The position numbers were made by a program, and so were the translations under genes. From contig JAQTRJ010000015.1 in NCBI GenBank assembly GCA_028711875.1, positions 1 through 14,972 on the forward strand: DNA of 14,972 nucleotides. Direction: 5' to 3'. The DNA comes from a bacterium. Its GTDB lineage: Bacteria > Electryoneota > RPQS01. This document shows positions 7,525 to 14,972 of this stretch, piece after piece (position 1 is the first letter of the stretch; every line of letters starts with the position of its first letter). Below the pieces are notes generated by a model. That model did no database searches, was not told the DNA's origin, and saw only the letters and a program-made list of their open reading frames with translations.

Positions 7525-8996
7525 AAAGGCAACAGTGCATTCAATCGCTTCAGAAGGAAATCCCGTTGGTTTTCGAACTCAGTCGTCCCGGACGGATCGG
7601 CTATGACGTGCCGACGCCTGTTCCGTCTGATTCGTTCAAAAGCGTCCCAAGCGTCTTGCGGCGTTCGACACCGCCTCGGCTGCCGGAGCTCAGCGAGAAT
7701 CTGGTGATGCGTCACTATACGAATTTATCGGTTCGCAACCATCACATTGATCGGGATTTCTACCCGCTCGGCTCGTGCACGATGAAGTATAATCCGCGCG
7801 TCAACGAGCATATGGCCGCGCATCCGGGATTCGCGTCGCTTCATCCGCTGCAGCCCGCTGTCACGGTACAAGGGGCGCTCGAGGTGATGTATCGCCTGTC
7901 CGAAGCGTTGAAGGAAATCACCGGCTTCGATGCGGTTACGCTTCAGCCCGCCGCCGGCGCACAGGGCGAGCTTACGGCATTGCTGATGTTCCGGGCATTT
8001 CACAAGAAACAGGGAAATCCGCGGCGCAAAGTCATTATTCCTGACAGCGCACATGGCACCAATCCGGCCTCCATCGTCATCGCGGGATACGAAGTGGTCG
8101 AGCTTCCCAGCGGTCCCGACGGATTGGTGAACGTGGACGCTCTCAAACGAATCTTGAACGAAGACGTTGCCGCGCTCATGCTGACCAATCCCAATACGCT
8201 TGGTTTGTTCGAGTCGAGAATTGAAGAAATCACCTCGCTCGTTCACGGCGTGGGCGGCTTGGTGTACATGGACGGTGCGAATCTCAACGCGCTGCTTGGC
8301 ATTTGCCGACCCGGCGACATGGGATTCGACGCCTGCCATATTAACCTGCATAAGACGTTTTCCACGCCCCATGGCGGAGGCGGGCCGGGCAGTGGGCCGG
8401 TTGCCGTCAAGCGACATCTCGAACCGTTTCTTCCGCTGCCCGTGGTGACGCGGCAAAATGATCTTCTCGAATGGGACTGGGACCGTCCCGACTCGATCGG
8501 ACGCGTCCTTACGTTTTTCGGAAACTATGGCGTCCACGTCCGGGCCTTGACCTATCTGCTGTCCATGGGTGGCAACGGTCTTCACGACGTCAGCGAGGTC
8601 GCCATTCTGAATGCCAATTACCTGCGAGTGAAATTGCGTGAGGCGTATGAAGTCCCATTTGACCGGCCCTCAATGCACGAAGTTGTCCTGTCGGGAGACC
8701 GGCAGAAAGCACGCGGTGTTCGAACGACCGACATCGCAAAACGATTGCTGGATTATGGAGTTCATCCGCCGACAGTCTATTTCCCGCTTATCGTTCACGA
8801 AGCGTTGATGATCGAACCTACGGAGTCGGAGAGCAAGGAAACGCTCGACGAGTTTGTCGAGATCATGCTTCAGATTGATCGGGACAGCGTGGAAAATCCC
8901 GACCTCCTCAAGGCAGCACCTTATACAACCCCGGTGCGCCGTCTCGATGAAGCGGCAGCGGCGCGCGCGCTGGATGTGCGCTATTTCAAGGATTGA
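7521..8996 (+). CDS. gcvPB: Glycine dehydrogenase (decarboxylating) subunit 2
   Basis: The 491-aa product is the C-terminal, PLP-binding half of the split P protein. Signatures in order are the N-terminal [34 protein letters not shown] (about 73-92), the [10 protein letters not shown] loop (141-150), [10 protein letters not shown] (175-184), and the cofactor lysine in [18 protein letters not shown] at Lys278. DGAN at 251-254 holds the aspartate expected to contact the PLP ring nitrogen. All appear intact. With GcvPA it decarboxylates glycine and loads the aminomethyl group on GcvH. It overlaps gcvPA by 4 bases. After its TGA stop (8994-8996), the exonuclease/helicase gene begins within 8 bases or, if the TTG at 8993 is used, overlaps it by 4 bases. 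Confidence 0.97.
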   Translation: MKRQQCIQSLQKEIPLVFELSRPGRIGYDVPTPVPSDSFKSVPSVLRRSTPPRLPELSENLVMRHYTNLSVRNHHIDRDFYPLGSCTMKYNPRVNEHMAAHPGFASLHPLQPAVTVQGALEVMYRLSEALKEITGFDAVTLQPAAGAQGELTALLMFRAFHKKQGNPRRKVIIPDSAHGTNPASIVIAGYEVVELPSGPDGLVNVDALKRILNEDVAALMLTNPNTLGLFESRIEEITSLVHGVGGLVYMDGANLNALLGICRPGDMGFDACHINLHKTFSTPHGGGGPGSGPVAVKRHLEPFLPLPVVTRQNDLLEWDWDRPDSIGRVLTFFGNYGVHVRALTYLLSMGGNGLHDVSEVAILNANYLRVKLREAYEVPFDRPSMHEVVLSGDRQKARGVRTTDIAKRLLDYGVHPPTVYFPLIVHEALMIEPTESESKETLDEFVEIMLQIDRDSVENPDLLKAAPYTTPVRRLDEAAAARALDVRYFKD

Positions 8997-9004
8997 TTAG
9001 GCGG

Positions 9005-11881
9005 ATGATTGCGGAGGTGACGTCACCCGAAGCGCATGACCATCCAATCTGGCTCGCGGAATTGGGACTGTCGCGGTTTGTTGCCATAGACGTGGAAACA
9101 ACCGGGCTGGACTCGGCGTCCGATGAGTTGATCGAGATCGCAGCCGTGCGTTTTCAGGAAGGTGCAGTTTCCGATTCCTTCCGTTCTTTCGTCAAGCCCG
9201 GTCGTTTGATTGATCCCTTCATCACACAATTGACCGGGATTACGGACGACGATCTTCGGGATGCGCCGTCTTTCGACAAGGTGGCGGCGCCATTCCGTGA
9301 TTTTCTCGGCTATGATCCGTTGGTTGGTCACAACGTCGAGTTTGATCTCGGTTTTTTGCGCGCCGCCGGAGCCGGATTGATCCGCGGCCGTTCGGGCGGC
9401 AATATTTTTGCCTTTCCGCGCGCCAAGATCGTAGACACAGCGATGCTCGGTCGCGTGTTCTGGCCGGAGCTGGCTTCGTTTTCGCTCGGTTCTCTCACAA
9501 AGACGTTCCATGTTCAGAGTGAGCGATCGCACCGCGCTCTCGATGATGCCGAAGCGACCGGTGCATTACTGACGCGAATGGCGCAAGACATTCCCGGCCG
9601 TGTATGGCATTCACTGGCCGTTGATCTGCATCGCCTTATTGGGTCCACCACGCATCGCAGTCGCTTCCTCTTCGATATCCTGGTTCGATTGACGAAAGGG
9701 ATCGAGAAACCCGATGACGCGGAAGACCGGTTATCCCCTGACAACGGCGACGTGATCCCCGCGGAGGTGCCCGCTTCCGGATTGCTGGGACGCGACGGTC
9801 GTTTCGAACAAGCGCTTCCTTTTTTCCGAGCGCGTTTGCAACAGGTGAATCTGGCTGAGGCCGTTGAGGAGACGCTTCGCGAATCGAAGATTCTCTTGGC
9901 GGAAGCGCCCACCGGCGTCGGAAAATCGCTGGCCTATCTTGTTCCCGCCGTTCGCTGGGCTGTGGATTCGAGTGACGGATCGAAACAAGTTATTGTCTCG
10001 TCCTATACGAAGCTTCTGCAGGAGCAACTGCATCGCAAGGACGTGCTGGAAATTCAGCGTGCGCTGGGCCGATCTTTCCGATCAGCCGTGCTGAAGGGAC
10101 GTAGCAATTATCTCTGCCGACGTCGGCTGCGACGCCTGCTTCGCGAGGCCGACGACCGACTCGGCGACGGGGATCGCATTCAACTCATGCCGCTCCTGCG
10201 CTGGGCGGAATTGACCCGCACCGGCGATATATCCGAAATCAGCGGCTTCAGTCCCAGACATTCTCCCAATCTCTGGGCGCAGGTTTCTTCGGACGCCATC
10301 GCGTGCAGCGGATCGGCATGCAGTGCGGCGAAGGGCGATTTCCATCGCATCGCTCAGGAGCACGCCGCTAAAGCTCAGGTCGTGTTCGTCAATCATGCTC
10401 TGCTGGCGTCTGACTGGACGAGGCTGTCTGCGGGCGGCGGGCGGCGAGTGATTCTCGACGAAGCGCACCATTTCGAGCGCGCCGTAGTCTCCGCGGCAAC
10501 TCTGGAGATTTCCGCCGCTTTCTTCCGCAGCGCGCTCACGCGCCTGATCGAAGAGCGAGCGGATCGCGGTCTGTTGCATGCCGTGTCCATGCGTCTCGGA
10601 ATCGGAGCGGCCGATCTGACGGAGCAGATTTCCGGTCTCATCGCGCGCGCCCGCGCTCTCTACAATCCGGTGCGGCACGCCTTTGCCGCAGTTGCCGACG
10701 CGCTGATCGCTCAGTTGGCATCGAATCAAGGTTCGGGAAAACTTCGCTATCGCCGAGGCGATCGTATTCACGAGGCCGCTCGCCTTGCGCTGGAACCGCT
10801 TCGCGATGAATGGCGGTGCGTGTCCGACGCAATGCGCAGTCTCCTCCTACTCGCGGTGGAATTAAAGGGCGATGAACGACTGCCGAGTGATCTTTTATTC
10901 GAGCTCCGCAGCGTTTCCGAATCCGTAGAGAATCTTTCGGATTGGCTGAGCCGCCTGCTCGCCCAGGACGATTCTGATCATGTGACCTGGGTCGAATTCG
11001 GACGCGGTGCCTCTTCGTCATGGTGTTCTTTCTATCTGGCCCCAATTTCTATCGGCGATCTGTTGCGTCAGACTTTTTGGCCCGCGTTGGATTCTGCGCT
11101 GCTCACGTCCGCGACCCTGACGGTGGACGGCAGCTTCACGGTTCTTCAGGAATCATTGGGTTTGCAGGAGACGGATCGCGACGGCCGAGTGCAGCGGCTC
11201 ATGGTGGACAGCCCGTTCCGGTTGTCCGAGCAGATGGAAATTCTCGTGCCGCTTGACATGCCCGATCCCCGTCGCCAGGACGGCGGTCATGCGGCGGCCG
11301 TCACCGAGTTAGTGACAGCCATTGTGAACCGTTTCGCCCGCGGCACGCTTGTTCTCAGCACGTCGAATGAACTCGCGGTTCGATTGACTCATGCGCTCAC
11401 GCCTCATCTGCGCCGCGCAGATCGCCTGCTGCTCAGTCAGAGCGGCGGCGCTTCGCTTCCGGATATGCTCGAACAATTTCGCGAGAGTCAGGCGGCCGTG
11501 TTTATCGGTTCAGCCAGTCTGTGGGAAGGCGTGGATGTGGTTGGCGATGCGCTGCAAATTCTGATTGTGACTCGTTTGCCTTTCGATGTCCCCACGGATC
11601 CCTGGGTCGCAGCGCGCACGGAGCGCATTCAGGAATCGGGACGGGACGCGTTCCGCGAGTACAGCTTGCCCGTCGCGACGCTTCGTCTCAAACAGGGTGT
11701 GGGCAGGCTGATTCGTCATCCCGACGACCGTGGTGTCGCAGTGATCGCCGATCCCCGTCTCTTTACCACGAGATATGGCGAAGTCATGCGCCGAAGTCTG
11801 CCGGTGCCCCCGCGCTCCGTCGCGAGGGGCGAGGTGCTGTTGTTGGAGATGGAACGGTTTTTTCAGGAGGTCTCATCGTGA
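9005..11881 (+). CDS. dinG: DinG-family helicase with N-terminal DEDDh 3'-5' exonuclease domain
   Basis: A 958-aa fusion. Residues about 22-195 form a DnaQ-like exonuclease with the DEDDh set D29/E31 (AIDVETTGLD), D114 (GHNVEFDLGF) and H176/D181 (SHRALDDAEATG), which looks active. Residues about 270-958 are an XPD/DinG superfamily 2 helicase: Walker A APTGVGKS with Lys307, DEAH at 485-488, LLTSATLTVDGSF, and motif VI QGVGRLIR at 897-904. The iron-sulfur region is present but altered: Cys371 (NYLC), Cys434 and Cys439 are in place, while the fourth ligand position (445) is Asp. Relatives unwind 5'-3' on damaged DNA, R-loops and forks. Exonuclease-fused DinG is best known from Firmicutes, where the cluster is often missing. 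I prefer ATG 9005; TTG 8993 would add 4 residues. Its 3' end overlaps the epimerase gene by 4 bases. Confidence 0.9.
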   Translation: MIAEVTSPEAHDHPIWLAELGLSRFVAIDVETTGLDSASDELIEIAAVRFQEGAVSDSFRSFVKPGRLIDPFITQLTGITDDDLRDAPSFDKVAAPFRDFLGYDPLVGHNVEFDLGFLRAAGAGLIRGRSGGNIFAFPRAKIVDTAMLGRVFWPELASFSLGSLTKTFHVQSERSHRALDDAEATGALLTRMAQDIPGRVWHSLAVDLHRLIGSTTHRSRFLFDILVRLTKGIEKPDDAEDRLSPDNGDVIPAEVPASGLLGRDGRFEQALPFFRARLQQVNLAEAVEETLRESKILLAEAPTGVGKSLAYLVPAVRWAVDSSDGSKQVIVSSYTKLLQEQLHRKDVLEIQRALGRSFRSAVLKGRSNYLCRRRLRRLLREADDRLGDGDRIQLMPLLRWAELTRTGDISEISGFSPRHSPNLWAQVSSDAIACSGSACSAAKGDFHRIAQEHAAKAQVVFVNHALLASDWTRLSAGGGRRVILDEAHHFERAVVSAATLEISAAFFRSALTRLIEERADRGLLHAVSMRLGIGAADLTEQISGLIARARALYNPVRHAFAAVADALIAQLASNQGSGKLRYRRGDRIHEAARLALEPLRDEWRCVSDAMRSLLLLAVELKGDERLPSDLLFELRSVSESVENLSDWLSRLLAQDDSDHVTWVEFGRGASSSWCSFYLAPISIGDLLRQTFWPALDSALLTSATLTVDGSFTVLQESLGLQETDRDGRVQRLMVDSPFRLSEQMEILVPLDMPDPRRQDGGHAAAVTELVTAIVNRFARGTLVLSTSNELAVRLTHALTPHLRRADRLLLSQSGGASLPDMLEQFRESQAAVFIGSASLWEGVDVVGDALQILIVTRLPFDVPTDPWVAARTERIQESGRDAFREYSLPVATLRLKQGVGRLIRHPDDRGVAVIADPRLFTTRYGEVMRRSLPVPPRSVARGEVLLLEMERFFQEVSS
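11865..11870 (+). promoter_or_regulatory. Ribosome binding site that decides the epimerase start
   Basis: AGGAGG, a complete Shine-Dalgarno match, lies 7 bases before the GTG at 11878. It fixes the epimerase start there and argues against the long upstream in-frame extension from 11521, which runs antiparallel in reading frame through the helicase motifs. Confidence 0.8.
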
Positions 11882-12285
11882 TTCGCGGTCTAAATCATAT
11901 CGGAATCGCCGTAGAGAATCTGGATGCCGCGGTGGCTCTATGGCAAACCGCCACAGGCGGGCGTGTTGTACATCGCGAGACGGTTGCCGAACAGCGCGTG
12001 GAAGTAGCGGTGATTGAGATCGGATCGCTGCACGTCGAACTGCTGCGCCCGACCTCGGAAGATTCGCCAATCTTTAAATTCATTGCCGCGCGCGGTCCCG
12101 GAATTCATCACATCGCTCTGCAGGCAGATTCTACGCAAGCAGAGCTCGATCGTATGAAATCTCAGGGCGTGCGTTTGATTGACGAAACAGCTCGCGCCGG
12201 GGCTGAAGGAACCCGCGTGGGTTTCGTGCATCCTAAGGCTGTGGGCGGAGTGCTGCTTGAAGTTGTCGAAGCGCGAAAAGGATAA
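11878..12285 (+). CDS. mce: Methylmalonyl-CoA epimerase
   Basis: The 135-aa product is a full-length vicinal-oxygen-chelate protein of the methylmalonyl-CoA epimerase type. It has the two beta-alpha-beta modules of the fold: GLNHIGIAVENLDAAVALW first, GIHHIALQADSTQAELDRM second. The expected metal ligands are visible as His7, Glu54 (VELLRPTSEDSPI), His77 or His78 (GPGIHHIAL) and Glu128 (VLLEVVEA). The family interconverts (S)- and (R)-methylmalonyl-CoA in propionate metabolism, linking propionyl-CoA carboxylation to the B12-dependent mutase. The GTG start is set by AGGAGG. It overlaps the helicase stop by 4 bases (GTGA) and probably the uvrC start by 29. No mutase or carboxyltransferase gene is adjacent, so its metabolic partners lie elsewhere. 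Another VOC enzyme is possible but less likely. Confidence 0.9.
   Translation: MIRGLNHIGIAVENLDAAVALWQTATGGRVVHRETVAEQRVEVAVIEIGSLHVELLRPTSEDSPIFKFIAARGPGIHHIALQADSTQAELDRMKSQGVRLIDETARAGAEGTRVGFVHPKAVGGVLLEVVEARKG
12243..12249 (+). promoter_or_regulatory. Likely ribosome binding site for uvrC inside the epimerase gene
   Basis: GGCGGAG lies 7 bases before the TTG at 12257 and 13 before the TTG at 12263. It is the best Shine-Dalgarno candidate in the overlap between the epimerase and uvrC and is the main reason for choosing TTG 12257. Confidence 0.5.
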
Positions 12286-14134
12286 AGATTCCGCGCTGTC
12301 GCTGCGGGAGAAGCTTGACGCGCTGCCCAAGTGTCCGGGTGTCTATCTGTTTAAGGACGCGCAGGGCAACGTGATCTATATCGGGAAGGCGAAGATCCTG
12401 CGGGCGAGGGTTCGGCAGTACTTTCAGAACGCGCACGACGGGCGCTATCAATTCGAATCGCTGGTTCGCCGAATCGCCGACGTCGAGGTGATCGCTACCG
12501 ACACGGAACTCGAGGCGCTCATTCTCGAAAACACTCTGATTCGTGATCGAAAGCCACGCTACAATATTGACCTGCGCGACGACAAATCCTTTCCGTTTCT
12601 GCGGATCACGAACGAACCGTTTCCGCGCGCGTTCCTCATTCGCCGCCCGCCCGCCGATGGATCACGGTACTTCGGTCCGTTCAGCGACCTCTTTCATTTG
12701 CGGGGATTACTGCATGTCCTGCGCGGCTTGCTGAAAATTCGCACCTGTAATCTACCCTTGAGCGAAGAGGGGATCGCCAAAAAGAAATTTAAATCCTGCC
12801 TGGAATACCACATTGGCCGCTGCAACGCTCCCTGCATCGCGAACGAATCCTGCGCGGAATATGCGGAACGCATCCGCGATTTCACTGCGGTCGTCAGCGG
12901 CCGCGGCAAAGAGATTATCGCTCGCCTGCGCGCGGAAATGGACCAGTATGCCGCCGACCTGCGCTTCGAGCAAGCCGCGCAGCTTCGTGACTGGCTGTCC
13001 GCGCTGGATGCCTTAACGGAACGGCAGAAAGTGATTTCCGCGGAACCGATTAACCGCGACGTGATCGGAATCGCGGTCGAAGACGACGTTGGATGCGCAG
13101 TGGTTCTACAGGTGAGATCGGGTCGGATGGTCGGGCGGCTCGACTATCGTTTGAAGCAATGCCGCGGCCGCGACGTGCCGGAAATTCTTGGCGAGGCCGT
13201 AGAACGCTATTACAGCGAGCCGGTGACGGTCCCGGATGAGATCTTTCTACCCACACAGCCTCCTCAGACGGAACTTCTTCATCAGTGGCTTAAAGAAAAG
13301 CGAGACGGTCTGCGCGTGGAAATTCGAGTTCCCGCCCGCGGCGAAAAGGCGCACTTGGTGGAGCTGGCCGCACGAAACGCCGAACTGCTGCTGACAGAGT
13401 ATCGGATTGCCCGCGAAAAGAACACCCGCATTCCCGGAGCGCTTGCGGAACTGCGAACGCAGTTGTCTCTGCCGACCCTGCCAAGGCGGATGATTGCCTT
13501 TGACATTTCGACGCTGATGGGTACGGATAAAGTGGCTTCGATGGTCGTTTTTCACGATGGCCGACCGGCCAAATCGCATTATCGTTGCTACCGGATTCAA
13601 CAGGTCGAAGGAATGGATGACTTCGCTTCGATGCGCGAAGCAGTCCTGCGGCGATTCCGCAGGCTGCAGGCTGAAGGATTGGACCTTCCCGATCTGGTGC
13701 TGATTGATGGCGGGAAGGGACAGCTTGCCGCGGCACTGGAAGCGATGCGTGCGGCGGGAGCTGCGGGGTGTCCGGTGATCGGGCTGGCCAAGCGTTTGGA
13801 GGAAGTCTATCGCCCCGACGATCCGGAACCGCACTACCTGCCCCGCACGTCGTCAGCGCTGCGACTCTTGCAGCAGATCCGCGATGAGGCGCATCGTTTC
13901 GCCATTACCTATCATCGCAAGCTCCGCCAGAAGCGTTCGCTGCATTCTCTTCTCGAAGACATCGGGGGCGTCGGTCCTGCGCGGCGCAAGGCACTGCTTA
14001 CACGTTTTCCCACGATCACGGCGCTGCGCCGTGCAACCGTGGAAGAAATCGCCACAGTGCCCGGACTATCGCTTGCACTGGCCGCTCGCGTGCATGAATA
14101 TCTCCAACAAACAGACAGTGATTTGCAGAACTGA
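12257..14134 (+). CDS. uvrC: UvrABC excinuclease subunit C
   Basis: With the TTG start at 12257 the product is 625 aa, near the usual 590-620. UvrC makes both incisions flanking a lesion in nucleotide excision repair. The N-terminal GIY-YIG nuclease ([19 protein letters not shown], Tyr30/Tyr41, about 25-105) makes the 3' cut. A cysteine set follows at Cys164, 181, 189 and 193 ([18 protein letters not shown]), matching the reported UvrC iron-sulfur ligands. A UVR motif for UvrB binding is at about 218-253. The RNase H-like 5' nuclease has Asp416 (FDIST), Asp484 (LIDGGKGQL) and His546 (DEAHRFA). Tandem helix-hairpin-helix motifs ([31 protein letters not shown]) end the protein. The in-frame TTG at 12179 would add a 26-residue tail unlike the family. 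The 29-base overlap with mce and the rare start codon leave the exact N-terminus uncertain. Confidence 0.95.
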   Translation: MKLSKREKDKDSALSLREKLDALPKCPGVYLFKDAQGNVIYIGKAKILRARVRQYFQNAHDGRYQFESLVRRIADVEVIATDTELEALILENTLIRDRKPRYNIDLRDDKSFPFLRITNEPFPRAFLIRRPPADGSRYFGPFSDLFHLRGLLHVLRGLLKIRTCNLPLSEEGIAKKKFKSCLEYHIGRCNAPCIANESCAEYAERIRDFTAVVSGRGKEIIARLRAEMDQYAADLRFEQAAQLRDWLSALDALTERQKVISAEPINRDVIGIAVEDDVGCAVVLQVRSGRMVGRLDYRLKQCRGRDVPEILGEAVERYYSEPVTVPDEIFLPTQPPQTELLHQWLKEKRDGLRVEIRVPARGEKAHLVELAARNAELLLTEYRIAREKNTRIPGALAELRTQLSLPTLPRRMIAFDISTLMGTDKVASMVVFHDGRPAKSHYRCYRIQQVEGMDDFASMREAVLRRFRRLQAEGLDLPDLVLIDGGKGQLAAALEAMRAAGAAGCPVIGLAKRLEEVYRPDDPEPHYLPRTSSALRLLQQIRDEAHRFAITYHRKLRQKRSLHSLLEDIGGVGPARRKALLTRFPTITALRRATVEEIATVPGLSLALAARVHEYLQQTDSDLQN

Positions 14135-14136
14135 AA

Positions 14137-14972
14137 ATGGATCAAAGCTATCCCAGCGTCTCTTTGGCTGCGGCCTTGGAACACGGCCTTTCCGAACAGG
14201 AATACGGATGGATCTGCGAGCAACTCGGACGCGTTCCCACCTACGTGGAATTGGGTTTGTACTCGGTCATGTGGTCGGAGCATTGTTCGTATAAGAATTC
14301 GATTCTGGAACTCAAGCGGCTGCCGCGGTACGGTCGTCGAGTGATGGTTGGCGCCGGCGAAGAAAACGCGGGTGTGCTCGATATCGGTGAAGGACTTGGG
14401 GTATGCTTTAAAATCGAGAGTCACAACCATCCCTCTGCCGTCGAACCTTATCAAGGAGCTGCGACGGGAGTGGGCGGCATTTTGCGGGATATTTTCACGA
14501 TGGGCGCTCGGCCGATTGCCGCTCTGAATTCCCTGCGATTTGGATCGCTCGAGATTCCCCGCAATCGCGAGCTTCTGCGCGGCGTTGTCAAGGGAATCGG
14601 CGACTACGGAAATTGCTTCGGCGTGCCGACCGTGGCAGGCGAAATTTACTTCGATCCGACTTATGACGAGAATCCGCTGATAAATGCGATGGCGGTGGGC
14701 ATTGTCGAGAACGGAATGCTGGCGCGCGCGGCGGCGGAGGGGGAGGGGAATCCCGTGTTCATCGTCGGCTCTGCTACGGGACGCGATGGCATTCACGGTG
14801 CGACCTTCGCTTCCGAGGAACTCTCGGAACAATCCGCGCAGCGTCGTCCGTCCGTTCAGATCGGCGATCCGTTCAAAGAAAAGCTGCTGCTGGAAGCGAC
14901 ACTGGAACTGATTCATTCCGGAGTGTTGATCGGCATCCAAGACATGGGGGCGGCAGGAATTACTTGTTCGTG
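14137..14972 (+). CDS. purL: Phosphoribosylformylglycinamidine synthase subunit PurL, N-terminal part (3' end outside window)
   Basis: The frame is open from the ATG at 14137 to the window end (278 complete codons), without a stop. It reads as the small, PurS/PurQ-dependent type of Pur[18 protein letters not shown] near residues 40-56, [41 protein letters not shown] in the ATP-binding core, [16 protein letters not shown], and [12 protein letters not shown] at the edge. [17 protein letters not shown] carries the usual catalytic-domain histidines. The enzyme converts FGAR to FGAM with ATP and ammonia in purine synthesis. The ATG is two bases after the uvrC stop and lacks a Shine-Dalgarno sequence, so translation is probably coupled to uvrC. 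The N-terminal residues before the first motif ([23 protein letters not shown]) fit the PurL linker region. Confidence 0.95.
   Translation, partial: MDQSYPSVSLAAALEHGLSEQEYGWICEQLGRVPTYVELGLYSVMWSEHCSYKNSILELKRLPRYGRRVMVGAGEENAGVLDIGEGLGVCFKIESHNHPSAVEPYQGAATGVGGILRDIFTMGARPIAALNSLRFGSLEIPRNRELLRGVVKGIGDYGNCFGVPTVAGEIYFDPTYDENPLINAMAVGIVENGMLARAAAEGEGNPVFIVGSATGRDGIHGATFASEELSEQSAQRRPSVQIGDPFKEKLLLEATLELIHSGVLIGIQDMGAAGITCS

Noticed and set aside
7725..8585. 286-codon open frame on the - strand inside gcvPB
   Set aside because: Shadow of gcvPB, which holds the PLP lysine motif in the + frame.
8993..9004. TTG start for the helicase gene overlapping the gcvPB stop
   Set aside because: Possible, but AAGGA directly abuts this TTG with no spacing. 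The ATG at 9005 gives an equally good N-terminus ahead of the exonuclease domain; the difference is only 4 residues.
11521..11877. Upstream in-frame extension of the epimerase from a GTG at 11521
   Set aside because: This stretch encodes the helicase motif VI in another frame, and the extension is an unlikely, Arg/Ser/Gly-rich sequence. The complete AGGAGG before 11878 and the family N-terminus GLNHIGIAV fix the start there.
13912..14940. 342-codon open frame on the - strand across the end of uvrC and the start of purL
   Set aside because: It is antisense to two well-recognised genes whose motifs are intact, its translation shows no domain I recognise, and such long antisense frames are common in codon-biased GC-rich DNA.

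Overview
The window reads as a densely packed, single-strand stretch of a Gram-negative-type bacterial chromosome. All twelve supported genes lie on the + strand, the largest non-coding gap is 91 bases (5660-5750), and there is no mobile element, CRISPR array, tRNA or rRNA. Composition is moderately GC-rich by eye. A two-subunit glycine decarboxylase (GcvPA/GcvPB), a methylmalonyl-CoA epimerase, an efp/accB/accC neighbourhood, an OmpA-like domain and a predicted lipoprotein together suggest an uncultivated diderm lineage, perhaps in the FCB group (Zixibacteria/KSB1-like). That placement is inference with low confidence, because no taxonomic marker gene is complete apart from housekeeping proteins.

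Layout. 2-697 is the 3' part of ligA (helix-hairpin-helix and BRCT domains). 744-5659 is a probable operon: efp, an OmpA-like membrane protein, accB, accC and a predicted lipoprotein, with junctions of 26 bases or less or with overlaps. A 91-base gap with a perfect 8-bp inverted repeat then precedes the glycine-cleavage block gcvH-gcvPA-gcvPB (5751-8996), which has no gcvT. After it come a DinG-family helicase with an N-terminal DEDDh exonuclease (9005-11881), methylmalonyl-CoA epimerase (11878-12285), uvrC (12257-14134) and the 5' part of purL (14137 to the end). From gcvPA onward the genes overlap or sit within about 10 bases of each other, so translational coupling is likely throughout.

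How the genes work together. AccB and AccC form the biotin carboxylation half of acetyl-CoA carboxylase (or of a related acyl-CoA carboxylase). GcvH, GcvPA and GcvPB decarboxylate glycine onto the lipoyl arm. The epimerase belongs to propionyl-CoA/methylmalonyl-CoA metabolism. LigA, the DinG-like helicase and UvrC are DNA repair and replication proteins. Most of the window is ordinary housekeeping. I do not see a clear new multi-gene system. The least explained parts are the two envelope-type proteins that flank accBC, the 498-aa lipoprotein being the only gene with no recognisable family. The most specific molecular oddity is an aspartate where the fourth iron-sulfur cysteine of the DinG-like helicase should be.
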